Assembly: GCF_007992715.1 (NCBI RefSeq)
Contig: NZ_BKAU01000003.1
Coordinates: forward strand, 145,524-209,523
Direction of reading: 5' to 3'
Length of the DNA: 64,000 nucleotides
Source of the DNA: Chitinophaga cymbidii
GTDB lineage: Bacteria > Bacteroidota > Bacteroidia > Chitinophagales > Chitinophagaceae
The position numbers and the translations under genes were made by a program. Positions 25,766-34,523 of the stretch are shown piece after piece. The notes under the pieces were generated by a model. The model did no database searches. It was not told where the DNA came from and saw only the letters and a program-made list of their open reading frames with translations. The number at the start of each line of letters is the position of its first letter. Positions within the stretch are counted from its first letter, which is position 1.

Positions 25766-25773
25766 TAGTTTTG
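25766..25773 (+). promoter_or_regulatory. -7 box of the bioF-like gene
   Basis: TAGTTTTG fits TAnnTTTG and ends 4 nt before the ATG at 25778, so the mRNA could be leaderless. No well-spaced TTTG -33 box is visible. Confidence 0.45.
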
Positions 25774-25777
25774 AAGC

Positions 25778-26887
25778 ATGAATGGGGAAGACTTCCTGTT
25801 GAATGCACTGAACAAACGCCGGGAGCAGCATGCTTTCCGGCAGTTGCGCCTGCCGGGCCGGATGGCCGATTTCTGTTCCAACGACTACCTGGGCCTCGCG
25901 CGCAGCGAGCGTGTGCAGGAAGCTGCGCTCACCATCAGCCGCCAGCTGGCGCAGGTGCATGGCAGCGGGGGATCGAGGCTGCTGGCGGGAAATTACGCGC
26001 TGGTGGAAGAGGCGGAACAAATACTGGCCGCCTTTCATGCTGCGCCCGCGGGGCTGATCTACAATTCCGGCTACGACGCCAACCTCGGCCTTTTCTCCTG
26101 CGTGCCGCAGAAAGGGGATACCATCATTTACGATCAGCTGATCCACGCTTCCATCCGCGACGGCATCCGTTTGTCTCCCGCGCAGGCTTTTTCTTTCCTG
26201 CACAATGACCCGGACGATCTCCGGAAAAAGCTCAACAACGCCGCGGGGCGTATATTCGTGGCCGTGGAATCCGTTTATTCGATGGATGGCGACATGGCGC
26301 CGCTGGAAGCGATTGCGCGGTTGTGCGAAGAGCGGGAAGCCTTGCTGATCGTGGACGAGGCGCATGCCACCGGCGTAGTGGGGGCGAAGGGAGAAGGGCT
26401 CGTGCAGGCGTTACAGTTAACGGGTAAATGTTTTGCGCGCGTACACACCTTCGGCAAGGCCGTGGGCTGCCACGGCGCGATCATACTGGGTTCCGGCGCC
26501 TTACGGGATTATCTCATCAATTTTTCCCGTTCTTTTATCTATACCACCGCTTTGCCGCCGCATGCCGTGGCCGTGATCATGGCCAGCTACGATATTTTCC
26601 CTGAAATGCATGCCGAAAGAGCGCACCTGGCGCGGCTGATCGGGCAATTCCGGGCCGGGATCGCGCCGGAGCGGCGCCTGGACAGCGAAACGCCCATCCA
26701 GGTGGTGATGACGCCGGGGAACGAGCAGGCACGGGAAATGGCCTCAAAATTGCAGGAGAAAGGGCTGGATGTGAGGCCCATCCTGCATCCTACGGTGCCG
26801 AGGGGGCAGGAACGCCTGCGGGTGGTATTGCACAGCTTTAATGCGGAAACGGATGTAGAACGATTACTACAAACGGTAAATATTTAA
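25778..26887 (+). CDS. bioF: 8-amino-7-oxononanoate synthase-like alpha-oxoamine synthase
   Basis: 369 residues forming a fold-type I PLP enzyme. The motifs SNDYLGLA, HGSGGSRLLAGN and VDEAHATGVVG are present, and the PLP lysine lies in HTFGKAVGCHGA. BioF joins pimeloyl-CoA (or pimeloyl-ACP) and alanine to form KAPA in biotin synthesis. Closely related enzymes make 2-amino-3-ketobutyrate or sphingoid bases, which Bacteroidota also produce; length and the HGSGGSR motif favour BioF, but no other biotin gene is nearby, so a side role remains possible. Confidence 0.82.
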   Translation: MNGEDFLLNALNKRREQHAFRQLRLPGRMADFCSNDYLGLARSERVQEAALTISRQLAQVHGSGGSRLLAGNYALVEEAEQILAAFHAAPAGLIYNSGYDANLGLFSCVPQKGDTIIYDQLIHASIRDGIRLSPAQAFSFLHNDPDDLRKKLNNAAGRIFVAVESVYSMDGDMAPLEAIARLCEEREALLIVDEAHATGVVGAKGEGLVQALQLTGKCFARVHTFGKAVGCHGAIILGSGALRDYLINFSRSFIYTTALPPHAVAVIMASYDIFPEMHAERAHLARLIGQFRAGIAPERRLDSETPIQVVMTPGNEQAREMASKLQEKGLDVRPILHPTVPRGQERLRVVLHSFNAETDVERLLQTVNI

Positions 26888-26972
26888 AATGATAATATAA
26901 CATATTGAGGGATTGTTGTATATTAAGATTGAAATACACCGAAACCGAGTAACCAAACCTAATGAAATAACC

Positions 26973-27458
26973 ATGGTATTACAGCCATTAATGAAAAAAG
27001 TCCTGGAGGAGCTGGACTTTGTGAACTGGTACAAAGCGCTGTCTGCATCGCATCAACCTGTGCAAAGGTTTGCAGATTATGATGCGGACGAGGCCCGGGA
27101 GATGATCGCCGAGTTTGGCTATCCTGGTACCACCTATATCCCCGCGGCGCTTTTCTACATCGTGGTGGATGCGGATGATGAGGACCTGGATGCCGGCCTG
27201 AACCTTTCCCTGAAAGACGGTCAGCTTGAAATGGTGCTGAACCTTGCGATCGGCGGCAAGCACCGCTTTTCCGGTTCTTTTTCGCTGGTCTGCGAGAAGC
27301 TGGGGCATAAGGAGGCCATTGAAAAGCCGGCCTTTGCAAACTACAAGGAGCTGTACGCCCTGCTGAAAATAGTATTCGCAAAGTTCGAGCAGATCAAGGA
27401 GCGGATGATGGGCCTCTCTTCAAAAAATACCACCATGCTTTCTTTCGTGAAAGAGTAG
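26973..27458 (+). CDS. Hypothetical protein, unrecognised
   Basis: 161 residues from the ATG at 26973; a TTG 60 bp upstream gives an unlikely leader. I do not recognise a family. The protein is acidic, lacks a signal peptide and membrane helices, and has an N-terminal helix (MVLQPLMKKVLEELDFVNWY), then alternating helices and beta strands including YIPAALFYIVVDADDEDLDA and LEMVLNLAIGGKHRFSGSF. It ends in a helical, Lys-rich tail. It sits 85 bp after bioF and 19 bp before the penicillin-acylase gene, so it may be co-transcribed with the latter. Confidence 0.6.
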   Translation: MVLQPLMKKVLEELDFVNWYKALSASHQPVQRFADYDADEAREMIAEFGYPGTTYIPAALFYIVVDADDEDLDAGLNLSLKDGQLEMVLNLAIGGKHRFSGSFSLVCEKLGHKEAIEKPAFANYKELYALLKIVFAKFEQIKERMMGLSSKNTTMLSFVKE

Positions 27459-27477
27459 GAAGTCTTAACTTCCCGTC

Positions 27478-29865
27478 ATGAGATTCATACCCCTGATCCT
27501 TACGATTGCCCTCGTAGCGGCGTTGCATACCCGTTGGGCAAACAAACCCGCCTTCGGCATGCTTTTCAGCCCCCAACATGGATTCTGGCAACATGCGGAA
27601 CCGGTGGGCCTCCACGACGACCAACACCTGAATTTTCCCACGCTAAAAGGCCGCTCGGAAGTATGGCTGGACGAGCGGATGGTACCGCATATTTTCGCGG
27701 AGCAGGAAAGCGATGCTTATTTCATACAGGGTTACCTGCATGCGCGCGACAGGCTCTGGCAGATGGAACTGCAAACGATGGCCGCCGCCGGCCGGCTCTG
27801 CGAGATCCTCGGTCCCGGTATGCTGGACTACGACCGCCGCCAGCGCAGGATCGGCATGGTGTACGCCGCGGAGCAAACCGTAAAGGAAATGGAAAAGGAC
27901 ACCGCCACCAACATGCAGGCGGACGCTTATACCGCCGGCATCAACGCTTATATCCGTTCCCTGCGCCCCCGCGATTATCCCCTCGAATACAAGCTGCTCG
28001 GCTATGGCCCCGAGCCATGGAACAAGCTCAAAACAGCGCTGCTGCTGAAATACATGAGCTACGACCTCGCCTATAACAATAACGATCTTGAATATACGAA
28101 CGCCCGCCATCTGTTCAGCAAAGCGGACTTCGACCGTATGTACCCGGATTTCACCGATTCCCTCGACCCGATCATCCCCCAAGGCACTGCATTCCCTCCG
28201 CCCGCCGCGCCCGCCATACCGCCGCCGGACAGCCTGCTGGCGGCCGCTTATCATTTCGCGCCTGATCATCCCGATCCGGACAATGGCAGCAACAACTGGG
28301 CGGTAGCCGGCAGCAAAACGCGCTCCGGCGCCCCCATCATCTGTAACGACCCGCATCTCGGCCTGAGCCTGCCTTCGCTGTGGTATGAAATGCAGATACA
28401 CACGCCCAACATGAACGTGTACGGCGTGTCCCTGCCCGGCGCGCCCGGCATCATCATCGGCTTCAACGATCACATGGGATGGGCCGTTACCAACGGCAGC
28501 GAAGATGTGCTGGACTACTACAGCATGCAGTTCCGCAACGGCAAGGAAGAATACCTGTTCAACGGCGCTTACCGCAAGGCGGACCTGCGGCTGGAGAAAA
28601 TAAAGATCAGGGGAGGGAAGACCTTTGTGGATACGGTGGCATACACCGTCTGGGGCCCGGTGATGTACGACGACAGCTACAAAGGCCCCGGCTTTCTGTC
28701 CGTCCGCTGGAAAGCGCACGACGCCTCCAACGAGCTGCTCACCTTCAACCGCCTGAACCACGCCCGCAATTATGAGGATTACCTCGAAGCGATCGCCACG
28801 TATACCTGTCCCGCCCAGAACTTCATCTACGCCGGAAAGGACGGCAATATCGGCATCTGGCATAACGGCCAGTACCCGAAACGCTGGAAAGACCAGGGCA
28901 AGTTCGTGATGCCCGGCGCTGACAGCACTTTCGCGTGGCAGGGATACATCCCCTTCGAAGAAAATCCGCATATCTACAATCCCGCTGAAGGCTTCGTCAG
29001 CTCCGCTAACCAGCATCCGACAGACAGCACTTACCCGTATCACATGATCGGCGAATACGATCTTTTCCGCGGCAAACGCATCAACCAGCAACTGCGCGGC
29101 ATGCACGGCATTACGCCGGAAGACATGATGAAACTGCAGAACGACAATACGAACCTCTTTGCCGTTACAGCCATTCCGCTGATCATGGACCATCTGGACC
29201 CGGTGAACTTCAAAACGGACGCGCAGCGCAAATGCATGCAGTGGCTGTTCGCCTGGGACGGCGAAGCGAACCCCGACAGCGAAGCCGCCACCGTATTCAA
29301 CATGCTGTGGGAAGAGCTGGAAAACCAGGTATGGACCGACGATCTCGTGCGCGACAGCCTCGCGTTGAAAATACCACAATCCAAAACCATGCTGCTTTGG
29401 CTGCTCCGCGACACCGCCATGCATTTTGTAGACAACATCCACACCCCGGAAAAAGAAACGCTCTCGCAGCTCGTACAGCGCTCTTTCGACAGCGTGGCGC
29501 AGCGCATCTCCCATATGGGCAATAACGTGGCGCTGGGCACGGCCCGCGGCACGGACATCCGCCACCTGACGCGCAGCATCCCCGCATTCAGCCGCATGGG
29601 CCTGCCAACCGGCGGCGGCCAGCATATCGTGAATGCCACAAAGAAAACACACGGCCCGTCCTGGCGCATGGTAGTGGAGCTGGGTACTGAAACAAAGGCC
29701 TACGGCATTTACCCCGGCGGCCAAAGCGGTAATCCGGGAAGCGCGTTTTATGATAATATGGTAGACGATTGGGTGGACGGAAAATATTATTCACTGAATA
29801 TATATGACCAGCAATCCCAACCGGCGCATCTGCGCGGGAAGATATTTTTTGAGCCGGGAGAGTAG
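27478..29865 (+). CDS. Penicillin acylase family (S45) Ntn hydrolase
   Basis: 795 residues. An N-terminal hydrophobic segment (1-20) suggests export to the periplasm. The alpha chain covers about 50-250. The beta chain should begin at Ser271 in GSNNWAVAGSK, the autocatalytic cleavage site and nucleophile, followed by NDPHLGLSLPSLWYEM and the conserved Asn region GNPGSAFYDN near the C-terminus. Family members hydrolyse beta-lactam side-chain amides or acyl-homoserine lactones (quorum quenching); which substrate this one uses is open. It stands between an unknown gene and tRNA-Lys, with no terminator seen right after it. Confidence 0.93.
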   Translation: MRFIPLILTIALVAALHTRWANKPAFGMLFSPQHGFWQHAEPVGLHDDQHLNFPTLKGRSEVWLDERMVPHIFAEQESDAYFIQGYLHARDRLWQMELQTMAAAGRLCEILGPGMLDYDRRQRRIGMVYAAEQTVKEMEKDTATNMQADAYTAGINAYIRSLRPRDYPLEYKLLGYGPEPWNKLKTALLLKYMSYDLAYNNNDLEYTNARHLFSKADFDRMYPDFTDSLDPIIPQGTAFPPPAAPAIPPPDSLLAAAYHFAPDHPDPDNGSNNWAVAGSKTRSGAPIICNDPHLGLSLPSLWYEMQIHTPNMNVYGVSLPGAPGIIIGFNDHMGWAVTNGSEDVLDYYSMQFRNGKEEYLFNGAYRKADLRLEKIKIRGGKTFVDTVAYTVWGPVMYDDSYKGPGFLSVRWKAHDASNELLTFNRLNHARNYEDYLEAIATYTCPAQNFIYAGKDGNIGIWHNGQYPKRWKDQGKFVMPGADSTFAWQGYIPFEENPHIYNPAEGFVSSANQHPTDSTYPYHMIGEYDLFRGKRINQQLRGMHGITPEDMMKLQNDNTNLFAVTAIPLIMDHLDPVNFKTDAQRKCMQWLFAWDGEANPDSEAATVFNMLWEELENQVWTDDLVRDSLALKIPQSKTMLLWLLRDTAMHFVDNIHTPEKETLSQLVQRSFDSVAQRISHMGNNVALGTARGTDIRHLTRSIPAFSRMGLPTGGGQHIVNATKKTHGPSWRMVVELGTETKAYGIYPGGQSGNPGSAFYDNMVDDWVDGKYYSLNIYDQQSQPAHLRGKIFFEPGE

Positions 29866-29912
29866 AGTGGGAGAGGGTTTCAGCGGATGATGAAATTTTG
29901 TTTGTTGAATTA

Positions 29913-29943
29913 TTTGGGGAAAATAATTTAATACATATCTTTG
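29913..29943 (+). promoter_or_regulatory. Promoter of tRNA-Lys
   Basis: TTTG (29913-29916), a 19-nt spacer, then TATCTTTG (29936-29943): a full match to the Bacteroidota consensus. It lies 25 nt before the tRNA 5' end. Confidence 0.88.
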
Positions 29944-29968
29944 CACTCCCATTGAAAAAGAAGGGGAT

Positions 29969-30041
29969 GATCCTGTAGCTCAGTTGGTAGAGCAATACAC
30001 TTTTAATGTATGGGTCCTGGGTTCGAGTCCCAGCGGGATCA
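29969..30041 (+). tRNA. tRNA-Lys (anticodon TTT)
   Basis: 73 nt fold as a full cloverleaf: acceptor stem GATCCTG/CGGGATC (one G-U), D arm GCTC-AGTTGGTA-GAGC, anticodon arm ATACA-CTTTTAA-TGTAT with anticodon TTT, 5-base variable loop, T arm CTGGG-TTCGAGT-CCCAG and discriminator A. The CCA end is not encoded. It has its own promoter and terminator. An AT-rich stretch with a Fic gene begins directly downstream, a typical place for inserted DNA, although I see no repeated tRNA 3' end. Confidence 0.97.
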
Positions 30042-30050
30042 CAACGAAAC

Positions 30051-30082
30051 AAAAAAGCTTCACGTCTTTGTGAAGCTTTTTT
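30051..30082 (+). terminator. Terminator of tRNA-Lys
   Basis: A-tract, GCTTCAC (30057-30063), 6-base loop, GTGAAGC (30070-30076), then six T residues. The pairing extends through the flanking A and T tracts, so it may act in both directions. Confidence 0.93.
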
Positions 30083-30129
30083 GTTAGATATAATATGTCC
30101 GATTTGCGGGCATCTGCTTATATTTAGGA

Positions 30130-30912
30130 ATGGATCTGCAGATTATACCCACAAACCTGTTAATAGCGTTTAAGGAAGAAATAGACGAAAACGCTTTGTC
30201 TGCTGCCTTCGAAGCATTGGTGGATGCAGAACTGTCTACCGATGGTTTCAGCTTTTACACCTCCGTAGCTTCCGTCTATTCCAGTAAAATTGAAGGAGCC
30301 GGAATCGAACTCGATTCTTACGTCAAACACAAATTATTTGGCATTAAATTCCAGCCCGATTATACGCGAAAGATCGACGATCTGTACGCCACTTATCAGT
30401 ATGCCAAAGACGCCCCCTTCGATCGCACTACATTGGTAGAAGCACACAAACTGTTGACCCGGCATATTCTTCCTGCATCTTCGCAGGGAAAGTTCCGTAA
30501 CCAGAATATGTACGTAACTACAACTGATGGCCGCATCGATTATGTGGCAGCATCGCCATTTGCAGTAACAAATGAGATGGAGAAGTTGTATGCAGATATT
30601 ACCACATTAACAGCAGCTGATCTTTCCATTGGCGAGGTTTTCTTTTTTGCCAGTATGATACATCTCGTGTTCGTTAAGATCCATCCCTGGGCGGATGGCA
30701 ATGGCCGTAGTGCGAGATTATTGGAGAAGTGGTTCCTGGCGGTTAAGTTAGGCGAAAAGGCGTGGTTTGTGCAGTCTGAAAAGTATTATTACGAGCATCA
30801 CCAGGAATATTATAGGAATATACGGGCGTTGGGATTGGAATATGAGGAGTTGGATTATGAAAAAGCGGGAGGGTTTGTGAGGATGTTAGTGAGGTCGGTG
30901 AATGGAGGGTGA
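30130..30912 (+). CDS. Fic/DOC-family protein with an N-terminal inhibitory motif
   Basis: 260 residues. The Fic motif HPWADGNGRSAR, near residues 186-197, has the catalytic His and the GNGR anion loop, with Trp instead of the usual Phe after HP. SSKIEG near residues 51-56 fits the (S/T)xxxE(G/N) inhibitory helix of class II Fic proteins, whose Glu blocks ATP binding in cis. Such enzymes transfer AMP to protein hydroxyls and control stress or housekeeping targets. No separate antitoxin gene is needed or seen. The gene is AT-rich, just after tRNA-Lys, suggesting acquisition. There is no signal peptide. Confidence 0.92.
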   Translation: MDLQIIPTNLLIAFKEEIDENALSAAFEALVDAELSTDGFSFYTSVASVYSSKIEGAGIELDSYVKHKLFGIKFQPDYTRKIDDLYATYQYAKDAPFDRTTLVEAHKLLTRHILPASSQGKFRNQNMYVTTTDGRIDYVAASPFAVTNEMEKLYADITTLTAADLSIGEVFFFASMIHLVFVKIHPWADGNGRSARLLEKWFLAVKLGEKAWFVQSEKYYYEHHQEYYRNIRALGLEYEELDYEKAGGFVRMLVRSVNGG

Positions 30913-31015
30913 TTTACTTTGGAAATGAGCAAAAAAAAGCATTCTCACAGTATTTGGTACTTCAATATCAAAAAATGAAGAAATTCAGGCCCCTATTAAC
31001 CGAATCTGAATTAAA

Positions 31016-31765
31016 TTAGAGCAGCTGCAAGGCTTGTTTTACAGTGTCTCTGTTGGGCTTGGAAATGGGTATTTTTTCACCAGAAATTAAGAGTAGAATA
31101 CCGCCGTCTTCTTTTAACCAGCTTTTCACGTATTTTGGATTTACCAAGTGGCTTTGGTGAGTTCTTAAAAATCCGTTGGGATGTAGTAAATCTGCATATT
31201 CTTTAAGCGATTTAGAAACCAATATTTTTTCACCACTCGAAAGGAAGAAGTGAGTATAAGTATTGTCTGCTTCACAACGTACGATTTCTGACAAAATAAC
31301 ATACCTTATTTCGCCTTGCATCTGTAGGGCAATCTTGCGAACGTTTGTTTCCGGCTTTTTTAGTTGTTGCAGTAAAAAGTCGAGCTGCGAAGTTTGTATT
31401 TGTGTTGCCAGTTTATACCCGGCTTTATTTACCGAATTGATCAATTCTTCAATATCGATAGGTTTTAAAAGATAATCTAAGGCGGCAAATTTTACAGCTT
31501 GTATTCCATATTGGTCGTAAGCGGTAACAAAAACAACTTCGAAATTACGAGATGGCAGCAGTTTTAGTACATCAAAACCTGTTTTGTCGCCCATTTGAAT
31601 ATCCAGAAATACTAAATCAGGCAGATACTTTTCAATAGCATCAACCGCATCACTTACATTTTGCGCTGTGGCGATTACAGTTACCTGCGGACAGTGCTTT
31701 TCCAGCAAAGCCCGTAAGTTTTCCAGGTTGGAAATTTCGTCATCTATTAAAACTGCTCTCATCAT
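31016..31765 (-). CDS. LytTR-family response regulator
   Basis: 249 residues. Residues 2-120 are a receiver domain with the DDE acidic pocket (VLIDDE), phospho-acceptor Asp in LVFLDIQMGD and the Lys in YLLKPIDIEE. Residues about 145-249 are a LytTR DNA-binding domain with RTHQSHLVNPKYV and KIPISKP. It pairs with the histidine kinase encoded 1 bp upstream on the same strand. Such pairs in Bacteroidota regulate envelope, motility or polysaccharide genes; the target is not shown here. The two-gene block is AT-rich and monocistronic with the kinase. The first of two adjacent ATG codons is at 31765. Confidence 0.92.
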   Translation of the reverse strand: MMRAVLIDDEISNLENLRALLEKHCPQVTVIATAQNVSDAVDAIEKYLPDLVFLDIQMGDKTGFDVLKLLPSRNFEVVFVTAYDQYGIQAVKFAALDYLLKPIDIEELINSVNKAGYKLATQIQTSQLDFLLQQLKKPETNVRKIALQMQGEIRYVILSEIVRCEADNTYTHFFLSSGEKILVSKSLKEYADLLHPNGFLRTHQSHLVNPKYVKSWLKEDGGILLLISGEKIPISKPNRDTVKQALQLL

Positions 31766-31766
31766 A

Positions 31767-33356
31767 TTATAGCCAATCCGTTAATGTTAAACATATTTTA
31801 GTGCCGTTGGCGGTTGATTGTATAGCTAAGGTAAAGCGATTTCCTTTATGAATTTTATTTAATAGCGCTATTCTACTGTCACTTAATTGAAGACCTAAAC
31901 CATTGTACTTTTTTTCCGTGTCAAATCCATTTCCATTATCGGAAACAGTTAAGACCAAATTATTTGCCTGCTTAATAAATTCAATGATAATTTTTCCAGC
32001 GGCAGCTTTTTGCGATATGCCGTGCTTTACCGCGTTTTCTACAAATGGCTGTAGTAGCATACTTGGTATTTCTACGTTATCCAGGTTTTTGGAGTAGTTG
32101 ATTTCGTACTTAAAACCAAACCGCAATTGCTCCATTTGCAGGTAATCGTCTAATAAATTTTTTTCTTGTGACAAACTGATCAGTTCTTTATCATCAAGTA
32201 CGTTACGGGTTAACCGGGCGAATTTAGAAAGGTATTTATTGGCATTATCTATTTCGTTTTTGTTCATTAAATTTTGAATGCCGGAGAGTGCATTAAATAG
32301 AAAATGAGGGTTTAATTGGGAACGGATCGAATTTAGTTGGAGCCTGGCGGTGTTTTTTTGCTGCTCTTGTTCCGTCAGCTTTTTTTTGTTTCTTTTTTTG
32401 GTGAAGTAAAGGATAACAAGGAAGACTAATCCAATAGAAAATGCTACGATAAGTGCATATTTCAAAAGTTCATTTTTGGTATAGTTCTCCTGCTCTAAAG
32501 TGATAGAAAGCGTATGTCTGGTTATGTATTTTTCTATATCTTTTGGCGGCGAAGTATTCCATTTAATCAATGGCTGAATAATAATTTCATAATTCCCCGA
32601 TTTTTTGAAAACGGCTTTGTCAATCTTTACGTAAGGTAAAAACTTATGCTCTTCAACGTAACCACCATATAACCAACTGGTCGATTCGAAAATTATTTTA
32701 TTTGTTTGCTTGTCTTTTATGGAGATGTAGTAGAGATAATCAATTTCTGATCTGTCTTTAACAATGGTTAGCTCGTCGTCTTTTTTGGTGAAAATAATGT
32801 TTCCTCTTTCTTTTGGCTCTGTTAAATGGATGTAGCCAACGCCTTTGTCAGTTGCGAAACGTTTTGCAAAAGCCTTGATTTCCGCTCTTGGAATAGGCTT
32901 CCCGTAAAAAACAGATTTCTCAATATCAAGAGGGTTTTCGATGCTGTAGATTATTGTTGTAATAGTTTTGCCTTTTATAGGGAAAATACCAAGTGTTGTA
33001 GAGCGGAATACTTCGTCTGGCCTGTCAACATCCTTTAGCAGCTCTTCGTTGATCGGTTTATTTACTACTATTGGTTTATTATCAGCTAAAATTGTGTATC
33101 GATAGTGTTGTACACTATCTTTCTTTCTAAAGTAAATTTGGATACTTACATTGTTGACCTCCGGTAAATAACTAAAGGAGGTATTGGGTTGATTGGGAAA
33201 TTTATTGTCATAATAGACATTTTTTGCTGAACTATCAACAGTCATGAGTAATTTTCCTCCAGCTGGGTACGTGTGGGAAAAGTTGATGCCTTTTTGTGCA
33301 TTTACCGTAGGTAGTGCGACAATAAAGCTGAGAAATGTAAAGATGATCTTTTTCAT
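31767..33356 (-). CDS. LytS-type sensor histidine kinase with periplasmic sensor
   Basis: 529 residues. A signal sequence (1-20) precedes a periplasmic region of about 280 residues. It is beta-rich, with no recognised domain, and sequence such as YLPEVNNVSIQIYF suggests a carbohydrate- or ligand-binding fold. A single membrane helix (about 300-323, LKYALIVAFSIGLVFLVIL) leads to the HATPase half: His in LNPHFLFNALSGIQN (pfam His_kinase type) and the ATP site DNGNGFD with GLGLQLSDSRI. It phosphorylates the LytTR regulator encoded next to it. The signal it senses is unknown. Confidence 0.9.
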   Translation of the reverse strand: MKKIIFTFLSFIVALPTVNAQKGINFSHTYPAGGKLLMTVDSSAKNVYYDNKFPNQPNTSFSYLPEVNNVSIQIYFRKKDSVQHYRYTILADNKPIVVNKPINEELLKDVDRPDEVFRSTTLGIFPIKGKTITTIIYSIENPLDIEKSVFYGKPIPRAEIKAFAKRFATDKGVGYIHLTEPKERGNIIFTKKDDELTIVKDRSEIDYLYYISIKDKQTNKIIFESTSWLYGGYVEEHKFLPYVKIDKAVFKKSGNYEIIIQPLIKWNTSPPKDIEKYITRHTLSITLEQENYTKNELLKYALIVAFSIGLVFLVILYFTKKRNKKKLTEQEQQKNTARLQLNSIRSQLNPHFLFNALSGIQNLMNKNEIDNANKYLSKFARLTRNVLDDKELISLSQEKNLLDDYLQMEQLRFGFKYEINYSKNLDNVEIPSMLLQPFVENAVKHGISQKAAAGKIIIEFIKQANNLVLTVSDNGNGFDTEKKYNGLGLQLSDSRIALLNKIHKGNRFTLAIQSTANGTKICLTLTDWL

Positions 33357-33396
33357 GGTTTTAGTTTAATTTTCATCAAACTTGTCGCAATAATAG

Positions 33397-33404
33397 CAAA
33401 CTTA
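33397..33404 (-). promoter_or_regulatory. -7 box of the LytS/LytTR operon
   Basis: On the minus strand TAAGTTTG fits TAnnTTTG and lies about 40 nt before the kinase ATG at 33356. The -33 box is not clear. I see nothing else firm in the 176-bp gap to the arginase-fold gene. Confidence 0.45.
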
Positions 33405-33532
33405 AAACCATAAAACAGTAAAGGCAGTGTTTGAAATAGTAAATGTGGTGTTTTGTGCAGTATTTGAATACACCAAAATAGATTTTCATACGTCAATTGG
33501 CCAGCCACTTTACAGTATCACAAGTGCTTTCT

Positions 33533-34435
33533 TCAACTGGAGCGAAAGGCCCGAACAATGGTATTGCTTATATTTTGGGCGATCTGCCCGGTAGTATCAA
33601 AGCGGGGATTGAAGATAGTAACATCAAAACCTATGATCCTGCCCGTGCGTAGAAGCTGGCTGATAAAATATTCCGACTGTTCAAAATCAAGGCCGCCGGG
33701 CAGGTGATATTCTACTGCGGGGTTCAGTTCATCAGCCAGTACGTCGGTGTCAAAATGCATCCAGTAGCCATCCAGGCCGGGATCAAGGTCTGCTATTGCA
33801 GCAGCTGTAACTTGTTCTATTCCCTCCCTGTCTATGTTTTCCAGGTCATAACGGATGATATTGGTTTCGCGGATATCCTGCGAGCCGTATTTTTTTGTTT
33901 CCTCCCAGTCCCGCTGACCGATATGGATCACGTGGTCATCCTGCACATAGGGTTTTGCATTGTTGATATTGGTAAGTATATCCGGTCCCCGGCCGGTAAC
34001 GATCGCCAGGTCCATATCCGCCACTTCGCCGGTCACGGATTTTTCGGGTTCGTAGAAGTCGGCATGCGCGTCGATAAAGATCAGCCCATATTTACCACGG
34101 GCTTTGAGACCTGACATGATACCCAGCAGGATGCTGCAATCGCCGCCCAATACCAGCGGGAAGCGGTCTTTATCCAGCAGTAGATTGACGGCTTTTCCCA
34201 GTTCTATAGAGAAATCGCGCAGCGGCACCGGGTTGAGGCAGTGGGTATCGGGGTCTCTTTTATCACTGTACAGCGCGTTGAGGGTAGCCAGGTGCTGCAC
34301 CGGGTGTTCGGGCTGCAGCTGCCGGCCGAGGCCGGCTTTGAGCAGGGCAGCTGCCAGGTACTGCACACCATTCGTGCGGAGCCCCAATATAGAGGGCGCC
34401 GCCAGGATCTGTATGTGGAGACCTTGTGTACGCAT
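33533..34435 (-). CDS. Arginase/agmatinase-fold ureohydrolase
   Basis: 300 residues from the ATG at 34435. A GTG at 34507 would add 24 residues, but that start lies inside the divergent dyad at 34488-34507. Metal-binding motifs are GGDCS (Cys instead of the common His), DAHADF and DTDVLADE, so the two-Mn site is nearly complete; the Cys variant is known in parts of the family. Enzymes of this fold hydrolyse guanidino groups of arginine, agmatine, formiminoglutamate and similar. The substrate is not clear. The gene is divergent from GH43, with an 88-bp shared region, but no link in function is evident. Confidence 0.85.
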   Translation of the reverse strand: MRTQGLHIQILAAPSILGLRTNGVQYLAAALLKAGLGRQLQPEHPVQHLATLNALYSDKRDPDTHCLNPVPLRDFSIELGKAVNLLLDKDRFPLVLGGDCSILLGIMSGLKARGKYGLIFIDAHADFYEPEKSVTGEVADMDLAIVTGRGPDILTNINNAKPYVQDDHVIHIGQRDWEETKKYGSQDIRETNIIRYDLENIDREGIEQVTAAAIADLDPGLDGYWMHFDTDVLADELNPAVEYHLPGGLDFEQSEYFISQLLRTGRIIGFDVTIFNPRFDTTGQIAQNISNTIVRAFRSS

Positions 34436-34487
34436 ATACGGAATACCGCGCACAAAATCTATTCCAGATCGCAAAGGCGCGGTTTTT

Positions 34488-34507
34488 GTGAAATTGCAAT
34501 TTTTCAC
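34488..34507. promoter_or_regulatory. GTGAAA-n8-TTTCAC dyad in the divergent gap
   Basis: A 20-bp imperfect dyad with perfect 6-bp arms lies between the arginase-fold and GH43 starts. It is a candidate operator for either gene. Confidence 0.45.
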
Positions 34508-34523
34508 ATTTCAATCCTGTAAC

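Noticed and set aside
27643..29724. 693-codon open frame on the minus strand
   Set aside because: It is fully antisense to the penicillin-acylase gene, which has clear motifs. The frame is a product of GC-rich codon bias and shows no recognisable domain.
30130..30912. Fic toxin-antitoxin pair
   Set aside because: No small antitoxin gene is adjacent; the inhibitory SxxxEG motif is within the same protein, as in class II Fic proteins.
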